A DNA stretch of 33,408 bases from Verrucomicrobiota bacterium (GTDB lineage: Bacteria > Verrucomicrobiota > Verrucomicrobiia > Limisphaerales > VHDF01), in the NCBI GenBank assembly GCA_016871495.1, contig VHDF01000047.1, positions 1-33,408 of the forward strand, written 5' to 3'. Position numbers and translations under genes: made by a program. Below the pieces are notes generated by a model. It saw nothing but the letters and a program-made list of their open reading frames with translations. It had not been told where the DNA came from and did not search any database. This document shows positions 23,589 to 33,331 of the stretch, piece after piece (within the stretch, counting starts at the first letter, position 1; each line of letters opens with the position of its first letter).

Positions 23589-26017
23589 GCCATGCCACTC
23601 CTTCGTCGCAGGCCCCATTCAATGACCCACAAAGCCAAGGCCAAACCAAAAACCCAGCCGCGGTGCCAGAGCGGTTCGATCCAAGGCTCGCTGATCGGAG
23701 CCTTGCGGTTCGGCATCGATTGAGCCCAGGACTCCAAATCGCCAGCCTCCACCATCGCCCCGCCGGTGGCCTGAGCGAGCGCCTCGAGCAAGGGCTTGTT
23801 CGGCTGCAAGGACCGGAATTCGTCCGCCGCCGGGTCCGACGTCCAGCCCCCTTCGGCTTGTCCGATCTCAGCGCCGGCGTCATTGGTGGCCACCACCTGG
23901 ACTCGGTAACCGCCCGGCCAGCGCGGAAGAAAGGTGGATTCGTAGACGCCAGGCTCACGCGCCGACGGGTCCAGAGATAATCGGAAAGACTCAACACGAT
24001 TGGTTCCCGAACCCTCTTGAGGAAGCGGCTGCACGGTGGCGAGGACCGAGGCGTTGTCCAATGGCTGGAATGCCTTGTCCTTGATCTGAGCCCGCACTTT
24101 CACCGCCGGTTCGCTGTCCTCGAGCTGCGGTTGCAATTCGACGGAGACCTGGGTGGCGGAGTCGGTCACGAGCCAGCGCGCGAGCTGTCGCCAGGTTTTG
24201 GCCATCTCTTTCTGAGCGTCAGGGTGACGCATGCCCCAGCGCCAGTAGTCGCCCACCGTCATGGCAGCGGTCCGTCCGTGGCCGTAACGTTGCACGACCA
24301 AGGCGGGGAGGGGAGTGCCACTCGCGGCCTTCAAGACGGCCATCACGCTGGCGCCGGGCTTCACCCCCTCCAGGCGATTCACCACTTGGAACGGAGGCAT
24401 GGCGGCGACGCGCTCCTGCTCGGCGTTCTCCGTCGCGTGCGTGCGCATCCACGGCTGCAACACGCCCTCACGGGTCAATTCCCACCGGTAGCCCGGCTCC
24501 AACGGCGTGCGTGACACCCGATCGAGATAAAGCGGCAGCATTTCCGAGACGGGAGTTCGTTGATACTTCCCGTCCTGGAGCGAGTCCGCCCCGCCGAGCA
24601 TCAGAAATCCCCCGCCGCGTTCGGAGACGAACTTTTGCAGCAGCGTCAATTGTTCGCGGGTGAAGAAACCCGACTCCAAATCGTCCACGATGACCGCTTC
24701 ATACTCGTAAAGCTCCTCGGCGGTTTTCGGGAACCCGCCTTTCAACTCCTGTTTGTCGCGGGTATTGAGCCGGATGAGGACGGGTTGATCATAACGTTCG
24801 GTCTCCTCCTGGTCTTGGTTCCCGAAGCCACGATAAAGTGGATTGCTCGTTTCGCCAGGCCGTCCCAGAAAATCGAATTTCGGTTCCCGGCGAGCGATGC
24901 GGATGATCGCCACCAAATCGAGCTCGTGATCGTCATCCAGAGCTCGGTTCAGAAATTTGTATTCCCAATTGGGGCGGCCCGAGACGTAGAGAATGCGGTG
25001 CATGCCCCGTCCGCGGTCGATGGCGACGGTGCGGCGATTGTTCAACAGCGTGGCCTCGCTCCCGGCCCCACCGCTCTCCGCCGACGCCTCCAGCTTGAAG
25101 AAACTCACGCCGGACTTCACCGGTCGAAAACGAAAGGTGACCGGAACGACAGGTTGTCCGCTGGGAACCGTGATCGTTTGAGTCTGGTCGGGGGTTGGCA
25201 GCCTCGCCAGCTCGTTGGTGGAGGGAGACCGGCCGGGCCGGGCGGGCGGCGCGGCGCGGGCCACGGTTGCAGGTTCCGCGATTTCCACCAGTGTGACCTT
25301 GATTTTCTCGCCCGCGAATCCCTGCACTCGGATTTCGGCCTCCACGGACGAGGGCGCGTCCTCGAACACGCTCTGCGTGGTCTTGACGCGGTCTATCGAC
25401 ATGTCCCGCAGCGCCGAGCCCGATCCGACTGCCAGCGGAAAAATCGGCGGAAGCGACTTGAGCTCCTCGGGGGTGAGCGCCGCGTCGGTGGCGTTGCCGT
25501 CGCTGAGGAGCAACACGCCCGCCAGCGGTTGGGATTTGAAGCGCGCGGCCAGGCCCTTCAACGCCTGGTGCAAGGCGGAAGACGGACCTTGAAAATCGAG
25601 CTCGCCGAAATCGCGCGAGGCCTGCAGGCGTTCGTCGAAGTAATAACGCCGGACTTCAAACGAAGAGGAAAGGGTATCCCGCCAAGCCCGCTTCTCTCCG
25701 CGCAAAAACTCCATCACATGCTGCCCGCGGCTGCGCGCGTCCCCTCGATCGTGAATCTGCAGTCCCTGGCTGTTGTCCGCCAGCACCACGAAATAATTCT
25801 GGCCGGTTTTGGCTCGCTGCCGCACCGCCTGGGGCTCGAGCACGCAGATCGCGAGCAGCGCGTAGGCCGCCATGCGGAGAAAGAAACAAACGAGCCGTTT
25901 GCCAGGAGCCGCCAGAGATTTCCAGTGCGCCCAGAGCGAGAGCAAAAACACCACCAAGCCCAGTCCCAGAACTGGCTGGAGCCATTCCCGCCCCGCGAAC
26001 GTAACCTCCGGGATCAT
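23585..26017 (-). CDS. VWA / glutamine-amidotransferase-like membrane protein
   Basis: 810 residues. Two N-terminal membrane segments (about 12-30 and 43-62) precede a VWA-like domain whose metal site is degenerate (VVLADNSQGLQ instead of DxSxS) and which continues SQPLAGVLLLSDGNATD. A beta-sandwich region follows, then a class I GATase-like Rossmann domain (RILYVSGRPNWEYKFLNRAL, AVIVDDLESGFFTREQL, GGGFLMLGGADSL) without an obvious catalytic Cys triad. It ends with a final membrane helix (GWVFGLALALWVIEWGL). This arrangement is typical of large membrane proteins encoded with BatA-like and DUF58 proteins in Planctomycetes and Verrucomicrobia; their function is not established. It starts five bases after the DUF4175-like gene. 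Confidence 0.82.
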   Translation of the reverse strand: MIPEVTFAGREWLQPVLGLGLVVFLLSLWAHWKSLAAPGKRLVCFFLRMAAYALLAICVLEPQAVRQRAKTGQNYFVVLADNSQGLQIHDRGDARSRGQHVMEFLRGEKRAWRDTLSSSFEVRRYYFDERLQASRDFGELDFQGPSSALHQALKGLAARFKSQPLAGVLLLSDGNATDAALTPEELKSLPPIFPLAVGSGSALRDMSIDRVKTTQSVFEDAPSSVEAEIRVQGFAGEKIKVTLVEIAEPATVARAAPPARPGRSPSTNELARLPTPDQTQTITVPSGQPVVPVTFRFRPVKSGVSFFKLEASAESGGAGSEATLLNNRRTVAIDRGRGMHRILYVSGRPNWEYKFLNRALDDDHELDLVAIIRIARREPKFDFLGRPGETSNPLYRGFGNQDQEETERYDQPVLIRLNTRDKQELKGGFPKTAEELYEYEAVIVDDLESGFFTREQLTLLQKFVSERGGGFLMLGGADSLQDGKYQRTPVSEMLPLYLDRVSRTPLEPGYRWELTREGVLQPWMRTHATENAEQERVAAMPPFQVVNRLEGVKPGASVMAVLKAASGTPLPALVVQRYGHGRTAAMTVGDYWRWGMRHPDAQKEMAKTWRQLARWLVTDSATQVSVELQPQLEDSEPAVKVRAQIKDKAFQPLDNASVLATVQPLPQEGSGTNRVESFRLSLDPSAREPGVYESTFLPRWPGGYRVQVVATNDAGAEIGQAEGGWTSDPAADEFRSLQPNKPLLEALAQATGGAMVEAGDLESWAQSMPNRKAPISEPWIEPLWHRGWVFGLALALWVIEWGLRRRSGMA

Positions 26018-26022
26018 GCCGT

Positions 26023-29000
26023 TTACTGGCCCTGGCCCAGACGTTCGTAATAGCGTCGAACCAGCTCGGAATAACGAGCCGGCACCGGATCGCGGTCCAG
26101 CGGCACCAGCGCGTCCTTCGACTCGCGGCGCGCCAGTTCCTCCATGATGCGCGAGCGCACCTCGATCAACGGGGTCAGCAATTCGTTTCGAAACAGATCA
26201 GCCTGGGGCGGACGGCTGTGGCGACGCGAATCGATGCGCATCTCGCGAGCCCGCTCGCGCACGCCGGAGATGCGCTCCCGCAACCCCGGCAGTTCGACGG
26301 CATCCTCGACGTCGCGCAGACGGTCCGACCATTCCGCATATTGTTCGCCTAAAACAGGCCCCTCTTCAGCGCCTCCGAAGCGGCCGTCCCACACGCCGCC
26401 TCCACCTCCGCCCGCCCGGCGGCCGCCGTCGTTCGCGCCACCACGTTGAGCGGGAGACCCGGGAGTGCCGGATCGATTGGCCAGGCCGCGACGGCCTCCC
26501 TGACCCGGATTGGGACCACGCCCTTCTCCAGCCTGGGCCTGAGATTGAGCTTGAGCTTGAGCCTGGCTTCGACCTTCCCCCTGGCCTCGTTCCCCTTGCC
26601 CTTGCCCTTGCCCTTGCGCGGACCCCGGTGAATCGGATGAAGTTTGCGGCCGATTGGAGTCGCTTCCGGAGGGATTCTCGGCGGAAGGGGCCGGGCTGTC
26701 TCCTCCCGCGTTCGATCCCGGCTGGGCCGCGTTTTGTTCGCCCTCGCCTCGATTGCTCTGGGAAGCCAGTTGCCGGGGTCCACGGGTGGGAGCGTTGGTT
26801 CCCCCTCTGCCGGCGCCGCCCGCAAGATTCGTCGAAGCGGCGTTGGTGGATACGCCACCCGCGGCGGCCAGGCGATTGGTGGACTCCCCGGCCAGAGCGT
26901 CCGCTTCTTTGGCCAGCGATTCCGTGAGAGCGTCCAACTCACGCCGGGCGCGCCGAAGCGCTTCGGTATCGTCACCCAACAGCCGGCTGGCCGCCGAATC
27001 CACGCCCCGCTGCAAGGTCATGATATTGGTCAGGATTCTTTGCTCGAGAGCCGCGGTTTCGCGCAGGCTGCCACCGCGCAACATTTGTTGAGCCACCTCG
27101 ATCGGTTTGCGGTTTTGTTGGCGGGCTTCCTCGAGGAGATCGTAGCCGTCCCGGGTCAAGGCTCCTTCGCGCATCAACTGGTCGCGCGTCTCCGGAAAGC
27201 TTCGCGCGTTCTGTTGCGCCGCCTGCCGGAGGGCATCGTAAAGCTGCCGCGAGAAGGCGGGCTCGCTAGCTTCCGCGGATTCGTTGATGCGCGAGGCGTC
27301 GTTCCAAACTCGGTTCATGCGCTCGGCCTGCTCGTTCATCGCCCGGGCCAGTTCTTCCCGTTCCGAAGGCGCCCCGAGGGAGCGGGGCCGGTTCTCCCCG
27401 GCGGAGCGCAGCCGCTGATTGATTTCAACTTCCTTCTGCGCCAGTTCTCGCGTGTCCTGTCGCAACTGCCTGACTTGTTCGTCGAGTTGATTGGACGCGG
27501 TCTTGCGCGCTTCCTCCCGCATTTCTTGAAACTGGCGCGCCGCGCGATTCCCGGCCGCCAACGCATCGTTGACATCACGAGAATCGAGCGCGTCCGCCGC
27601 CTGGCGCACTTGATCACGCGCTTCGCGGGCTTGCTGCCGCAGATCCGCGCTCTCCTCGCCGGGGGGTCGGCGTTCCAGCCGCTGGGCCAGATCATCCACG
27701 TCCTCGAGCATCTGCCGCTCTTCCTCGCGCAGCCGCTTGAGCCGGCGGTCCATTTCCTCGCGTTCCTCCTCGGTGCGGGCGCGGTTGCGTTCCGACGCGA
27801 GCTCGTTGATGCGCTCGTTCAAGTCCTGCTGCCGTTGGGCAAGTTCCTTGAGGCGGTTCAAAATCTGTTGGTCCTCATTGCGTCCGGCCGCCTGCCGCTC
27901 CGAGGCTTGCCGCTGGGTTTCGTAACGCTGGTCGGCCGACTTGAGATCGAGCTGATCGAGCTCGCCGCCGTCCTGGCGTTCGCCGCCACCTCCGCCGCCT
28001 TCATTGCGCTGGCGGGATTGGGTCACCTCGAATTCACGGGGAGCCAGACGCAACAACGCCTGATAGGCGGCTTGTTCGGCCTGGATCGCCACGGCCAAAG
28101 AACCGGGCGATTGGGCGGATTTTTGCAAAGCCTCCACCGCTTGTTCCATCGACTCTTTCGCGGTTTTCCTGGCCGCCTCGCTTCGGCCTCCCCCGCCGCC
28201 GCCGTCGCCTTCCCCCATGGAAGACAGTTGCTCCAGCGCTTTCCTCTGAGATTCTTCGACCACTCCGACGTCCTTTTCATAGTTCTTCGGGAGCCGTCCA
28301 CCGCGGGTTTGGGATTGCAGCTTCCAGGTGGCGTTGAGGATCTGTTTCTGCAATTCAGCGAGACGCACGGCCTGTCCACCCTGCCCGCCTTGATTTCCGC
28401 CCGGGTTCTCCTGTTGATCCAGGTCGCCCTGTCGGAACACTTGCAGGAAGGGGCGGACTTCGCTGAAGTAAAGATCGCTGGTGACCCGGCGCGGTTTGCC
28501 ATCGGGTCCCGTGTCCTCGGCCCAGACATGCCAGGCGATCAACGCTCCGGGGGACAGTTGTTCTCGCTCCAGGGCCAGCAGATGGTGGAGCGATTGTTTC
28601 CCGGTCAAGCCTCTGGCCGCCCAGTCGGCGTTGGTGGAAGCGCGCGCGTCGAGCAAGGTCAAGTCGTTGGTCGATTTCCCGGGAATGGTGTAATTCAAAC
28701 CGGCGGCCAGCACTCCGAAATCATCCTTCACCTCCGCCAGAAACTCGATTTCCTGGAGCGGCGAAACCTTCGAATCGCCGCGCGGGGCAATCAGTTTCAA
28801 CTCCGGAGGCCGGTTCGAAATCGTCTCGAAATGGAACAGCGCCGGGAGCAGGTTGGTGCGATTGCTTTCATCGACCAGCTCGAGTCCGTAGAGGGCGTTG
28901 GTCTGAAAAACGTACTCGGGCAACAGCGCGGCGGCGTTGGTGGTGGAGATCGACAGTTCCACCGGAGCGCGCTGAGTCGCCACCAGCCGGGCCGAGCGGA

Positions 29001-29949
29001 TGATCTTGTTCAACTTCAAATCCAACCTCATCCGCGTGCCTTCCACCGCGGCCACCCGCTTGGTGTCCTCCATCTTGCGCTCGCCCAAGCCCGTGTAAGC
29101 CGGATGCGCCAACGTGGCATCCGCTCGTTCCAGTTTCGGCTGCTCGAACACCGTGAGGCGGTAATTGCGCGTTTTCGAGCTCCCATACTCAACGCGATAG
29201 ACCGCATCCCGCGTTAAGGAGGGCAAAGTCCCCCCAAACACCGGATCACTAAGGTTCCTGGCCAGCTCAAGGGTCTTCTCCAAACCGTCCGCACCGGTCC
29301 AAACCAAGCGAGCCCGCGCGGGAATGGCGCCCGGAAACCGGACCAACACCGCGACGGATTGCCCTTTCTCAACCTCCGCATCGCCGGGCGTCACTTCGAT
29401 GGTATTCTTGGCGACGGCAAGCGCCCGGTCTTTGGCGGGGCCATGATTGGGCAGGAACCACAACACCGGCATCAAGCACGCCAGCCAAAAAAGGGACGAC
29501 GCTTTCGAAAGAAAGGCCCGTTCGATGAACGGCTGGTCCCACGGGCGAGTCCGGAAGGCCGCGGCTGCTTCCGAGAAGAGCCGCTCCTGCAAATATCCCC
29601 AGCTCCCGTCCGTCTCGGAAGGACGCTGTTCGATCGAAGTCAAGAGCAGCGCCCTGAGTTTGGGATCCCGCTCCTCGATCTCGCGCACGATCTGAACCGC
29701 CTCGTCCGGCCTCCGTCCCGCGCGCCGCCACCACACCACACTGCCCGCGATGAACAGCAGCAGGAAAATCCAGCGGAAATAGGGAATCGAAGCAAAAGCT
29801 CCCCCGGACCGGCTGGCCCACACCACCAGCAGGGCGGCCACGAGGGCGGCCAGCCATCCCCACGTGAACCCGCGCCAAGCATGCAGCGCGCGCCGGGCTC
29901 GAATCACGCGGTTCAGCGCGATTTGTAAGATGGGATGTAAATCCGTCAT
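26023..29949 (-). CDS. DUF4175-like coiled-coil membrane protein
   Basis: 1308 residues from the ATG at 29949, which overlaps the upstream stop (ATGA). There are three membrane segments near the N-terminus (about 29-45, 58-74 and 150-167). An extracytoplasmic beta-rich region follows (EKGQSVAVLVRFPG, RPPELKLIAPRGDSKV), then a very long charged coiled coil (RLKELAQRQQDLNERINELA, RLRSAGENRPRSL) and a Gly/Gln/Ser-rich low-complexity segment (QGQGQGERGQGEGRSQAQAQ). The C-terminal ~110 residues (SDRLRDVEDAVELPGL) are again ordered-looking. It matches the DUF4175-type proteins encoded beside BatA/VWA genes in related phyla. The role is unknown, perhaps a large envelope scaffold. Confidence 0.82.
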   Translation of the reverse strand: MTDLHPILQIALNRVIRARRALHAWRGFTWGWLAALVAALLVVWASRSGGAFASIPYFRWIFLLLFIAGSVVWWRRAGRRPDEAVQIVREIEERDPKLRALLLTSIEQRPSETDGSWGYLQERLFSEAAAAFRTRPWDQPFIERAFLSKASSLFWLACLMPVLWFLPNHGPAKDRALAVAKNTIEVTPGDAEVEKGQSVAVLVRFPGAIPARARLVWTGADGLEKTLELARNLSDPVFGGTLPSLTRDAVYRVEYGSSKTRNYRLTVFEQPKLERADATLAHPAYTGLGERKMEDTKRVAAVEGTRMRLDLKLNKIIRSARLVATQRAPVELSISTTNAAALLPEYVFQTNALYGLELVDESNRTNLLPALFHFETISNRPPELKLIAPRGDSKVSPLQEIEFLAEVKDDFGVLAAGLNYTIPGKSTNDLTLLDARASTNADWAARGLTGKQSLHHLLALEREQLSPGALIAWHVWAEDTGPDGKPRRVTSDLYFSEVRPFLQVFRQGDLDQQENPGGNQGGQGGQAVRLAELQKQILNATWKLQSQTRGGRLPKNYEKDVGVVEESQRKALEQLSSMGEGDGGGGGGRSEAARKTAKESMEQAVEALQKSAQSPGSLAVAIQAEQAAYQALLRLAPREFEVTQSRQRNEGGGGGGERQDGGELDQLDLKSADQRYETQRQASERQAAGRNEDQQILNRLKELAQRQQDLNERINELASERNRARTEEEREEMDRRLKRLREEERQMLEDVDDLAQRLERRPPGEESADLRQQAREARDQVRQAADALDSRDVNDALAAGNRAARQFQEMREEARKTASNQLDEQVRQLRQDTRELAQKEVEINQRLRSAGENRPRSLGAPSEREELARAMNEQAERMNRVWNDASRINESAEASEPAFSRQLYDALRQAAQQNARSFPETRDQLMREGALTRDGYDLLEEARQQNRKPIEVAQQMLRGGSLRETAALEQRILTNIMTLQRGVDSAASRLLGDDTEALRRARRELDALTESLAKEADALAGESTNRLAAAGGVSTNAASTNLAGGAGRGGTNAPTRGPRQLASQSNRGEGEQNAAQPGSNAGGDSPAPSAENPSGSDSNRPQTSSDSPGSAQGQGQGQGERGQGEGRSQAQAQAQSQAQAGEGRGPNPGQGGRRGLANRSGTPGSPAQRGGANDGGRRAGGGGGGVWDGRFGGAEEGPVLGEQYAEWSDRLRDVEDAVELPGLRERISGVRERAREMRIDSRRHSRPPQADLFRNELLTPLIEVRSRIMEELARRESKDALVPLDRDPVPARYSELVRRYYERLGQGQ
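26535..26618 (-). repeat. Coding low-complexity hexamer repeats
   Basis: Inside the DUF4175-like gene, tandem six-base units appear on the plus strand: TTGAGC-like units at about 26543-26563 and CTTGCC-like units at about 26595-26617. They encode the (Gln-Gly)n and (Ala-Gln)n stretches. The units are in frame, so slippage in whole units would only change linker length. Confidence 0.7.
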
Positions 29950-32060
29950 GCTGCCACCGCCGTTCTCGTTCCAAACCAACCCGCCAAAAGCGTCTCCACA
30001 ACCAGCACCATGATGGCCGCAGCCAGAAACCAACGCCAGCCCTTTTGGCGCCCCTCAAACTCGGCCACCGCTTCCTGCATGGCTCTCTTCTCTGAAGACC
30101 CGGCTTCCGCTGTTTTGGTTTCGAGCGGAACCGCCTTGACCGGAACGCCCAGGCGTTCCAGCTCATCCGAGGGCATGGGCTCGATGCGGCTTTCCGCCGG
30201 CGCGAGATTCACGGCAAATCGCCGGGGTTTGCCGGCACCTGACAATTGGTAGATCCCGGGGGCATCCACCCGCTGGCGCGACACCTCGGAAGCCAACACC
30301 GTCTCCACACCTCCCGGAGCCGACCAGCGCCGCGTCTCTCCTTCCTTTCCGGGTCCGATGGAAACTTCCGCCCCCACCCGATACTGAGTCGGCTGATCCA
30401 CGATCACACCCGACCATTCCAACACCCGATACAACAACGGCACGAATTTGGACGACAGCGCCAACTGGCTGTCTTCCACGTGCCAGCCTGACGTCAGCAA
30501 CAGCATTCGTCCCTTGTTTACGGGAATCTCCACCATGGCCGGATCGCCCTGATCAAACCACGCCATCGCGCGAGCCCCCGGGATCGCGCTCACATCGATC
30601 TTGCGATGCTTCCAAAACCGGATGCGGGTAAAATCCCCGTACCTCGCCTCGGCAAAGGGAGCCAGCACCGGGTGGTCCCAATCCAGCCGGCTCAAAATCG
30701 AATCGCCTCCGGTGGACTCGGAGATCGGGAGTTGATCCACTCCAGCCAGTTTGGCCAAAGCCGGCGCCGCACCCGTCCCGCGCAAGGCCGCCATCACCGT
30801 TTTGCCCGCCGCCAAGAACTCGCCCGCCGCCCGCCAGGCTTCCTCCGAAACCGGTTCCATCAACACCATCGATCTCGCCGCGGCCAACTCCCCCGGCAGC
30901 AACGCTTCCCCGCCGCGCTTGTGAATCAACTGAAACTTATGACGACCCGTCTCCACCAAAGCACGCTTGAGAAAATAAAGCATCGAACTGCCACCGGCTG
31001 CGGTCTCGTCGCTCAACGCCAGCACGTTGAGGCTTTCTTCCTCGTTCACAACACGGTAAAGCTTGTTGTCGAAGGCCGTCTCGTCTCCGTCGAGCCACAG
31101 GGCCTCCACCTCTTCGCCTCCCTCCTTGGCGGGAGCCACCAAAGTTCGCGATTGTCCCGGAGGCACCTGGATCGTCACCGGCTTGCCCACCAGCGTGGTC
31201 GAGCCGGGTTTCACCCAGCCCAACCGAAGTTCTTGCGATTTCGATTTGGCGTGATTTTGGACGCGTACGCGCTGGCCCGTGGCCGCCGCACCAGGGCTCG
31301 ACAATCCCTCCGCGTCTCCGATCCATTGGAGCGACGCGTTGCCCAACGCTCCCCGCGAAACCGGCTCCAGCTTCACTTCCAATCCCTTGGGCCAATTGTG
31401 ACCCGCGAGACCGTCCAAATGCGACCCGGCTTGAAAATCGCTGATCAACACCACTTCCAATTTGTCGATGCCGGCACCGCCCGTGGTGCGCAATGCTTCA
31501 AGCTGCTCCACGGAGGAAACCAGTGCCCTGCCGATCCAGGTGGATTTCCATCCAGGCTTCTCTTTGCGCAACGCGTCCAGCGCCCGGGTTGCGCGTTCAG
31601 CCACGGGGCCTTGCCGCCACGATTCCGCGCCGAACACCTGTCGCATCGACTCGTCGAAGACCCACACTTCGGCCAGATCAGGGGCCGTCAGTTCGCGCAG
31701 CGCGGCTTCCGCCCGCTCGAGGGCGGCATCCCAAAGTCCCGGACGCTGCAAGCTCGCGCTGACATCGACCAGAACAAGCCGCTTCCGCGTTTCCTCGCCG
31801 GAGGAAGCGGTCACGGTCGGTTTCCCGAAATAAGGACGCGCAAACGCCAGGGCCACCAAGGCCAGCATCAACAACCGCAAAGCCAGCAGCAGCAAGTCCT
31901 CCAACCGGCTGCGCTTGGTCATGCGCGGAGGCGTGGGTTCCAGGAACATCAACGTCGGGAATGGCGCGGTCTCCTGGGGCCGCCGCCGGATCAAATGCCA
32001 CAAGACCGGCGCCACCATCGCGGCCAGACCGGCGAGGAACAAAGGCGCAAGCAAGCTCAT
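29946..32060 (-). CDS. BatA-like VWA-domain membrane protein
   Basis: 704 residues. The N-terminus is the BatA-type double membrane segment (LAPLFLAGLAAMVAPVLWHLIRRR, then RLEDLLLLALRLLMLALVALAFARPYF). The VWA domain follows with a MIDAS-like DVSAS (LVLVDVSASLQRPG), and a GATase-like segment (SMVLMEPVSEEAWRAAGEFL, GRMLLLTSGW) lies further on. A C-terminal membrane helix is present near residues 680-698 (WFLAAAIMVLVVETLLAGWF). It is probably an inner-membrane protein with a large extracytoplasmic part that works with the neighbouring DUF58 and coiled-coil proteins. BatA-type operons have been linked to envelope stress or aerotolerance, but the function is not settled. The ATG is nine bases after the DUF58 stop. 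Confidence 0.87.
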   Translation of the reverse strand: MSLLAPLFLAGLAAMVAPVLWHLIRRRPQETAPFPTLMFLEPTPPRMTKRSRLEDLLLLALRLLMLALVALAFARPYFGKPTVTASSGEETRKRLVLVDVSASLQRPGLWDAALERAEAALRELTAPDLAEVWVFDESMRQVFGAESWRQGPVAERATRALDALRKEKPGWKSTWIGRALVSSVEQLEALRTTGGAGIDKLEVVLISDFQAGSHLDGLAGHNWPKGLEVKLEPVSRGALGNASLQWIGDAEGLSSPGAAATGQRVRVQNHAKSKSQELRLGWVKPGSTTLVGKPVTIQVPPGQSRTLVAPAKEGGEEVEALWLDGDETAFDNKLYRVVNEEESLNVLALSDETAAGGSSMLYFLKRALVETGRHKFQLIHKRGGEALLPGELAAARSMVLMEPVSEEAWRAAGEFLAAGKTVMAALRGTGAAPALAKLAGVDQLPISESTGGDSILSRLDWDHPVLAPFAEARYGDFTRIRFWKHRKIDVSAIPGARAMAWFDQGDPAMVEIPVNKGRMLLLTSGWHVEDSQLALSSKFVPLLYRVLEWSGVIVDQPTQYRVGAEVSIGPGKEGETRRWSAPGGVETVLASEVSRQRVDAPGIYQLSGAGKPRRFAVNLAPAESRIEPMPSDELERLGVPVKAVPLETKTAEAGSSEKRAMQEAVAEFEGRQKGWRWFLAAAIMVLVVETLLAGWFGTRTAVAA

Positions 32061-32069
32061 ATGGAAGGA

Positions 32070-33071
32070 CTACATCCGCGCCGCGTTTCCACGCCCCCGC
32101 TGGCGGCGCGCCTTGAGAAAGTCGAGCAACGCCCATTCCAAGGGCGTGTCCGTGCGCAAGACCCGGACGGCCGTCCCGTGCCGGGCGCAAATGGCCTCCA
32201 ACGCCTGCCGATGAGCCGCGCGTTTGGCGCGATAGCGTTCGCGGAAGGTGGGCGCGTCGAGGTCGATTTCGCGGCCCGTTTCCAAATCCTTCAACCGCAC
32301 CGTGTCGCCAAAATCCAAATCCTCCTCCATCGGGTCCGCGATCTGAAAAACGACGACCTCATGCCCGCCGGCGCGCAAGGTTCCCAGCGGCAACTCGAAT
32401 CCATCCAGGGGCGACATGAAATCGGAGATGAACACCGCCAGACTGCGCCGCTTCAGGATTTCCAGAAGCCGCTTCAAAGGAGTCGCCAAGTCCGTGCCTA
32501 CCCCTCCGCACTCCTTCTCCAGCGCCAGCATCAGCCTCCGCAAATGCCCGGGACGATTCCGCGCCGGCACCGCCTCCCGAATGCGCTCGTCGAAGGACAA
32601 CAAGCCCACCGCGTCGCCCTGCAAATGGAGAAACCGCGCCAGCGTCGCGGCCAGGGTCCGCGCGTAATCCGCTTTCAAAACCCCGCGTGACGCGTAATCC
32701 ATCGACTTGCTCAGGTCCAGCAGGAGAAAACAGCGCAGGTTGGTCTCATCCTCGAACTTCCGGACAAAATGCCGGTCCGTCCGCCCGTACAATCTCCAGT
32801 CGAGAAAGCGCGGATCATCACCCGGGGCGTACTGGCGGTACTCGGAGAACTCGACGGAGAAACCGTGGTAAGGGCTGCGATGAAGGCCGCTCCAAAACCC
32901 CTCGACCACGACGCGAGCGCGCCATTCCAGATTCTGGATGGCCATCAAGGCTCGGGGATCAATGAACGAGGACTTCCGCTCCCCTGACGGCGCGGCGCTG
33001 GGCTCGTTTTGGCGGATCGCTTGCACGGTGGATGGCTGGATGACCTTACGGCTCTCCCTCCCTCGGAGCAA
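32070..33071 (-). CDS. DUF58 family VWA-like protein
   Basis: 333 residues if read from a TTG at 33071; a GTG at 33026 (318 residues) is an equal candidate, and the conserved part begins near FIDPRALMAIQNLEWRAR. The hallmarks are VVVEGFWSGLHRSPYHGFSVEF, YRQYAPGDDPRFLDWRLYGR, FEDETNLRCFLLLDLSKSMDY (a DxSxS MIDAS site) and AVFISDFMSPLDGF. DUF58 proteins are cytosolic partners of MoxR AAA+ ATPases; the moxR gene usually lies directly upstream, which here is past a group II intron end and outside the window. It is the first visible gene of the leftward operon. No good Shine-Dalgarno was found for either start. Confidence 0.9.
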   Translation of the reverse strand: MLRGRESRKVIQPSTVQAIRQNEPSAAPSGERKSSFIDPRALMAIQNLEWRARVVVEGFWSGLHRSPYHGFSVEFSEYRQYAPGDDPRFLDWRLYGRTDRHFVRKFEDETNLRCFLLLDLSKSMDYASRGVLKADYARTLAATLARFLHLQGDAVGLLSFDERIREAVPARNRPGHLRRLMLALEKECGGVGTDLATPLKRLLEILKRRSLAVFISDFMSPLDGFELPLGTLRAGGHEVVVFQIADPMEEDLDFGDTVRLKDLETGREIDLDAPTFRERYRAKRAAHRQALEAICARHGTAVRVLRTDTPLEWALLDFLKARRQRGRGNAARM

Positions 33072-33219
33072 TCACGACCTGCGGACATTCTGAGGCACAG
33101 CCCGCCGCAAGAATCTTCCAAGGCTGCGGCAGGAGCGGACCAGACTCCATCTTGAACCTGTCATTCGCAACGAGGCCGGTGCATCCAGAGGTCGTCGGTG
33201 ACCGGGTTGTCTTGGTAAC

Positions 33220-33237
33220 GCAGACAGCCCTGTCTGC
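33220..33237. repeat. 18-base palindrome beside the intron end
   Basis: GCAGACAGCCCTGTCTGC, with 8-base arms around a 2-base centre. It lies in the 170-base gap between the DUF58 start and the group II intron domains, 10 bases from the end of domain VI. There is no T-tract, so it is not a clear terminator. Group II introns of some classes insert next to hairpins, which may explain the position. Confidence 0.6.
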
Positions 33238-33281
33238 TGATCGGGTCGGGTGCCGGGGATTGCGCCCCGGCACCCTCCCAC

Positions 33282-33315
33282 ACCACCGGACGTGCGGTTT
33301 TCCGCATCCGGCGGT
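33282..33315 (-). ncRNA. Group II intron domain V
   Basis: 34 bases on the minus strand: a lower stem ACCGCCGGA/TCCGGTGGT of nine pairs including one G-U wobble at the middle base of a CGC-type catalytic triad, a five-pair upper stem TGCGG/CCGCA closed by an AAAA loop, and a two-base bulge (CG) on the 3' strand. Length, bulge and wobble all agree with domain V, the catalytic core of these ribozymes. Confidence 0.82.
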
Positions 33316-33331
33316 TGAACGCAGCGGCCCT

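Noticed and set aside
24560-26050. A 496-codon open frame on the plus strand
   Set aside because: Antisense to the VWA/GATase-like gene, no motif of its own.
26535-26618. Regular hexamer repeats that might suggest a CRISPR array
   Set aside because: The units are only six bases, have no spacers and encode a Gln/Gly/Ala linker inside a gene.
26644-29217. An 857-codon open frame on the plus strand
   Set aside because: Antisense to the DUF4175-like gene; the composition mirrors its coiled coil and low-complexity codons.
30606-32690. A 694-codon open frame on the plus strand
   Set aside because: Runs antisense across the BatA-like and DUF58 genes, which have convincing motifs; rich in Gln/Arg as expected for a shadow.
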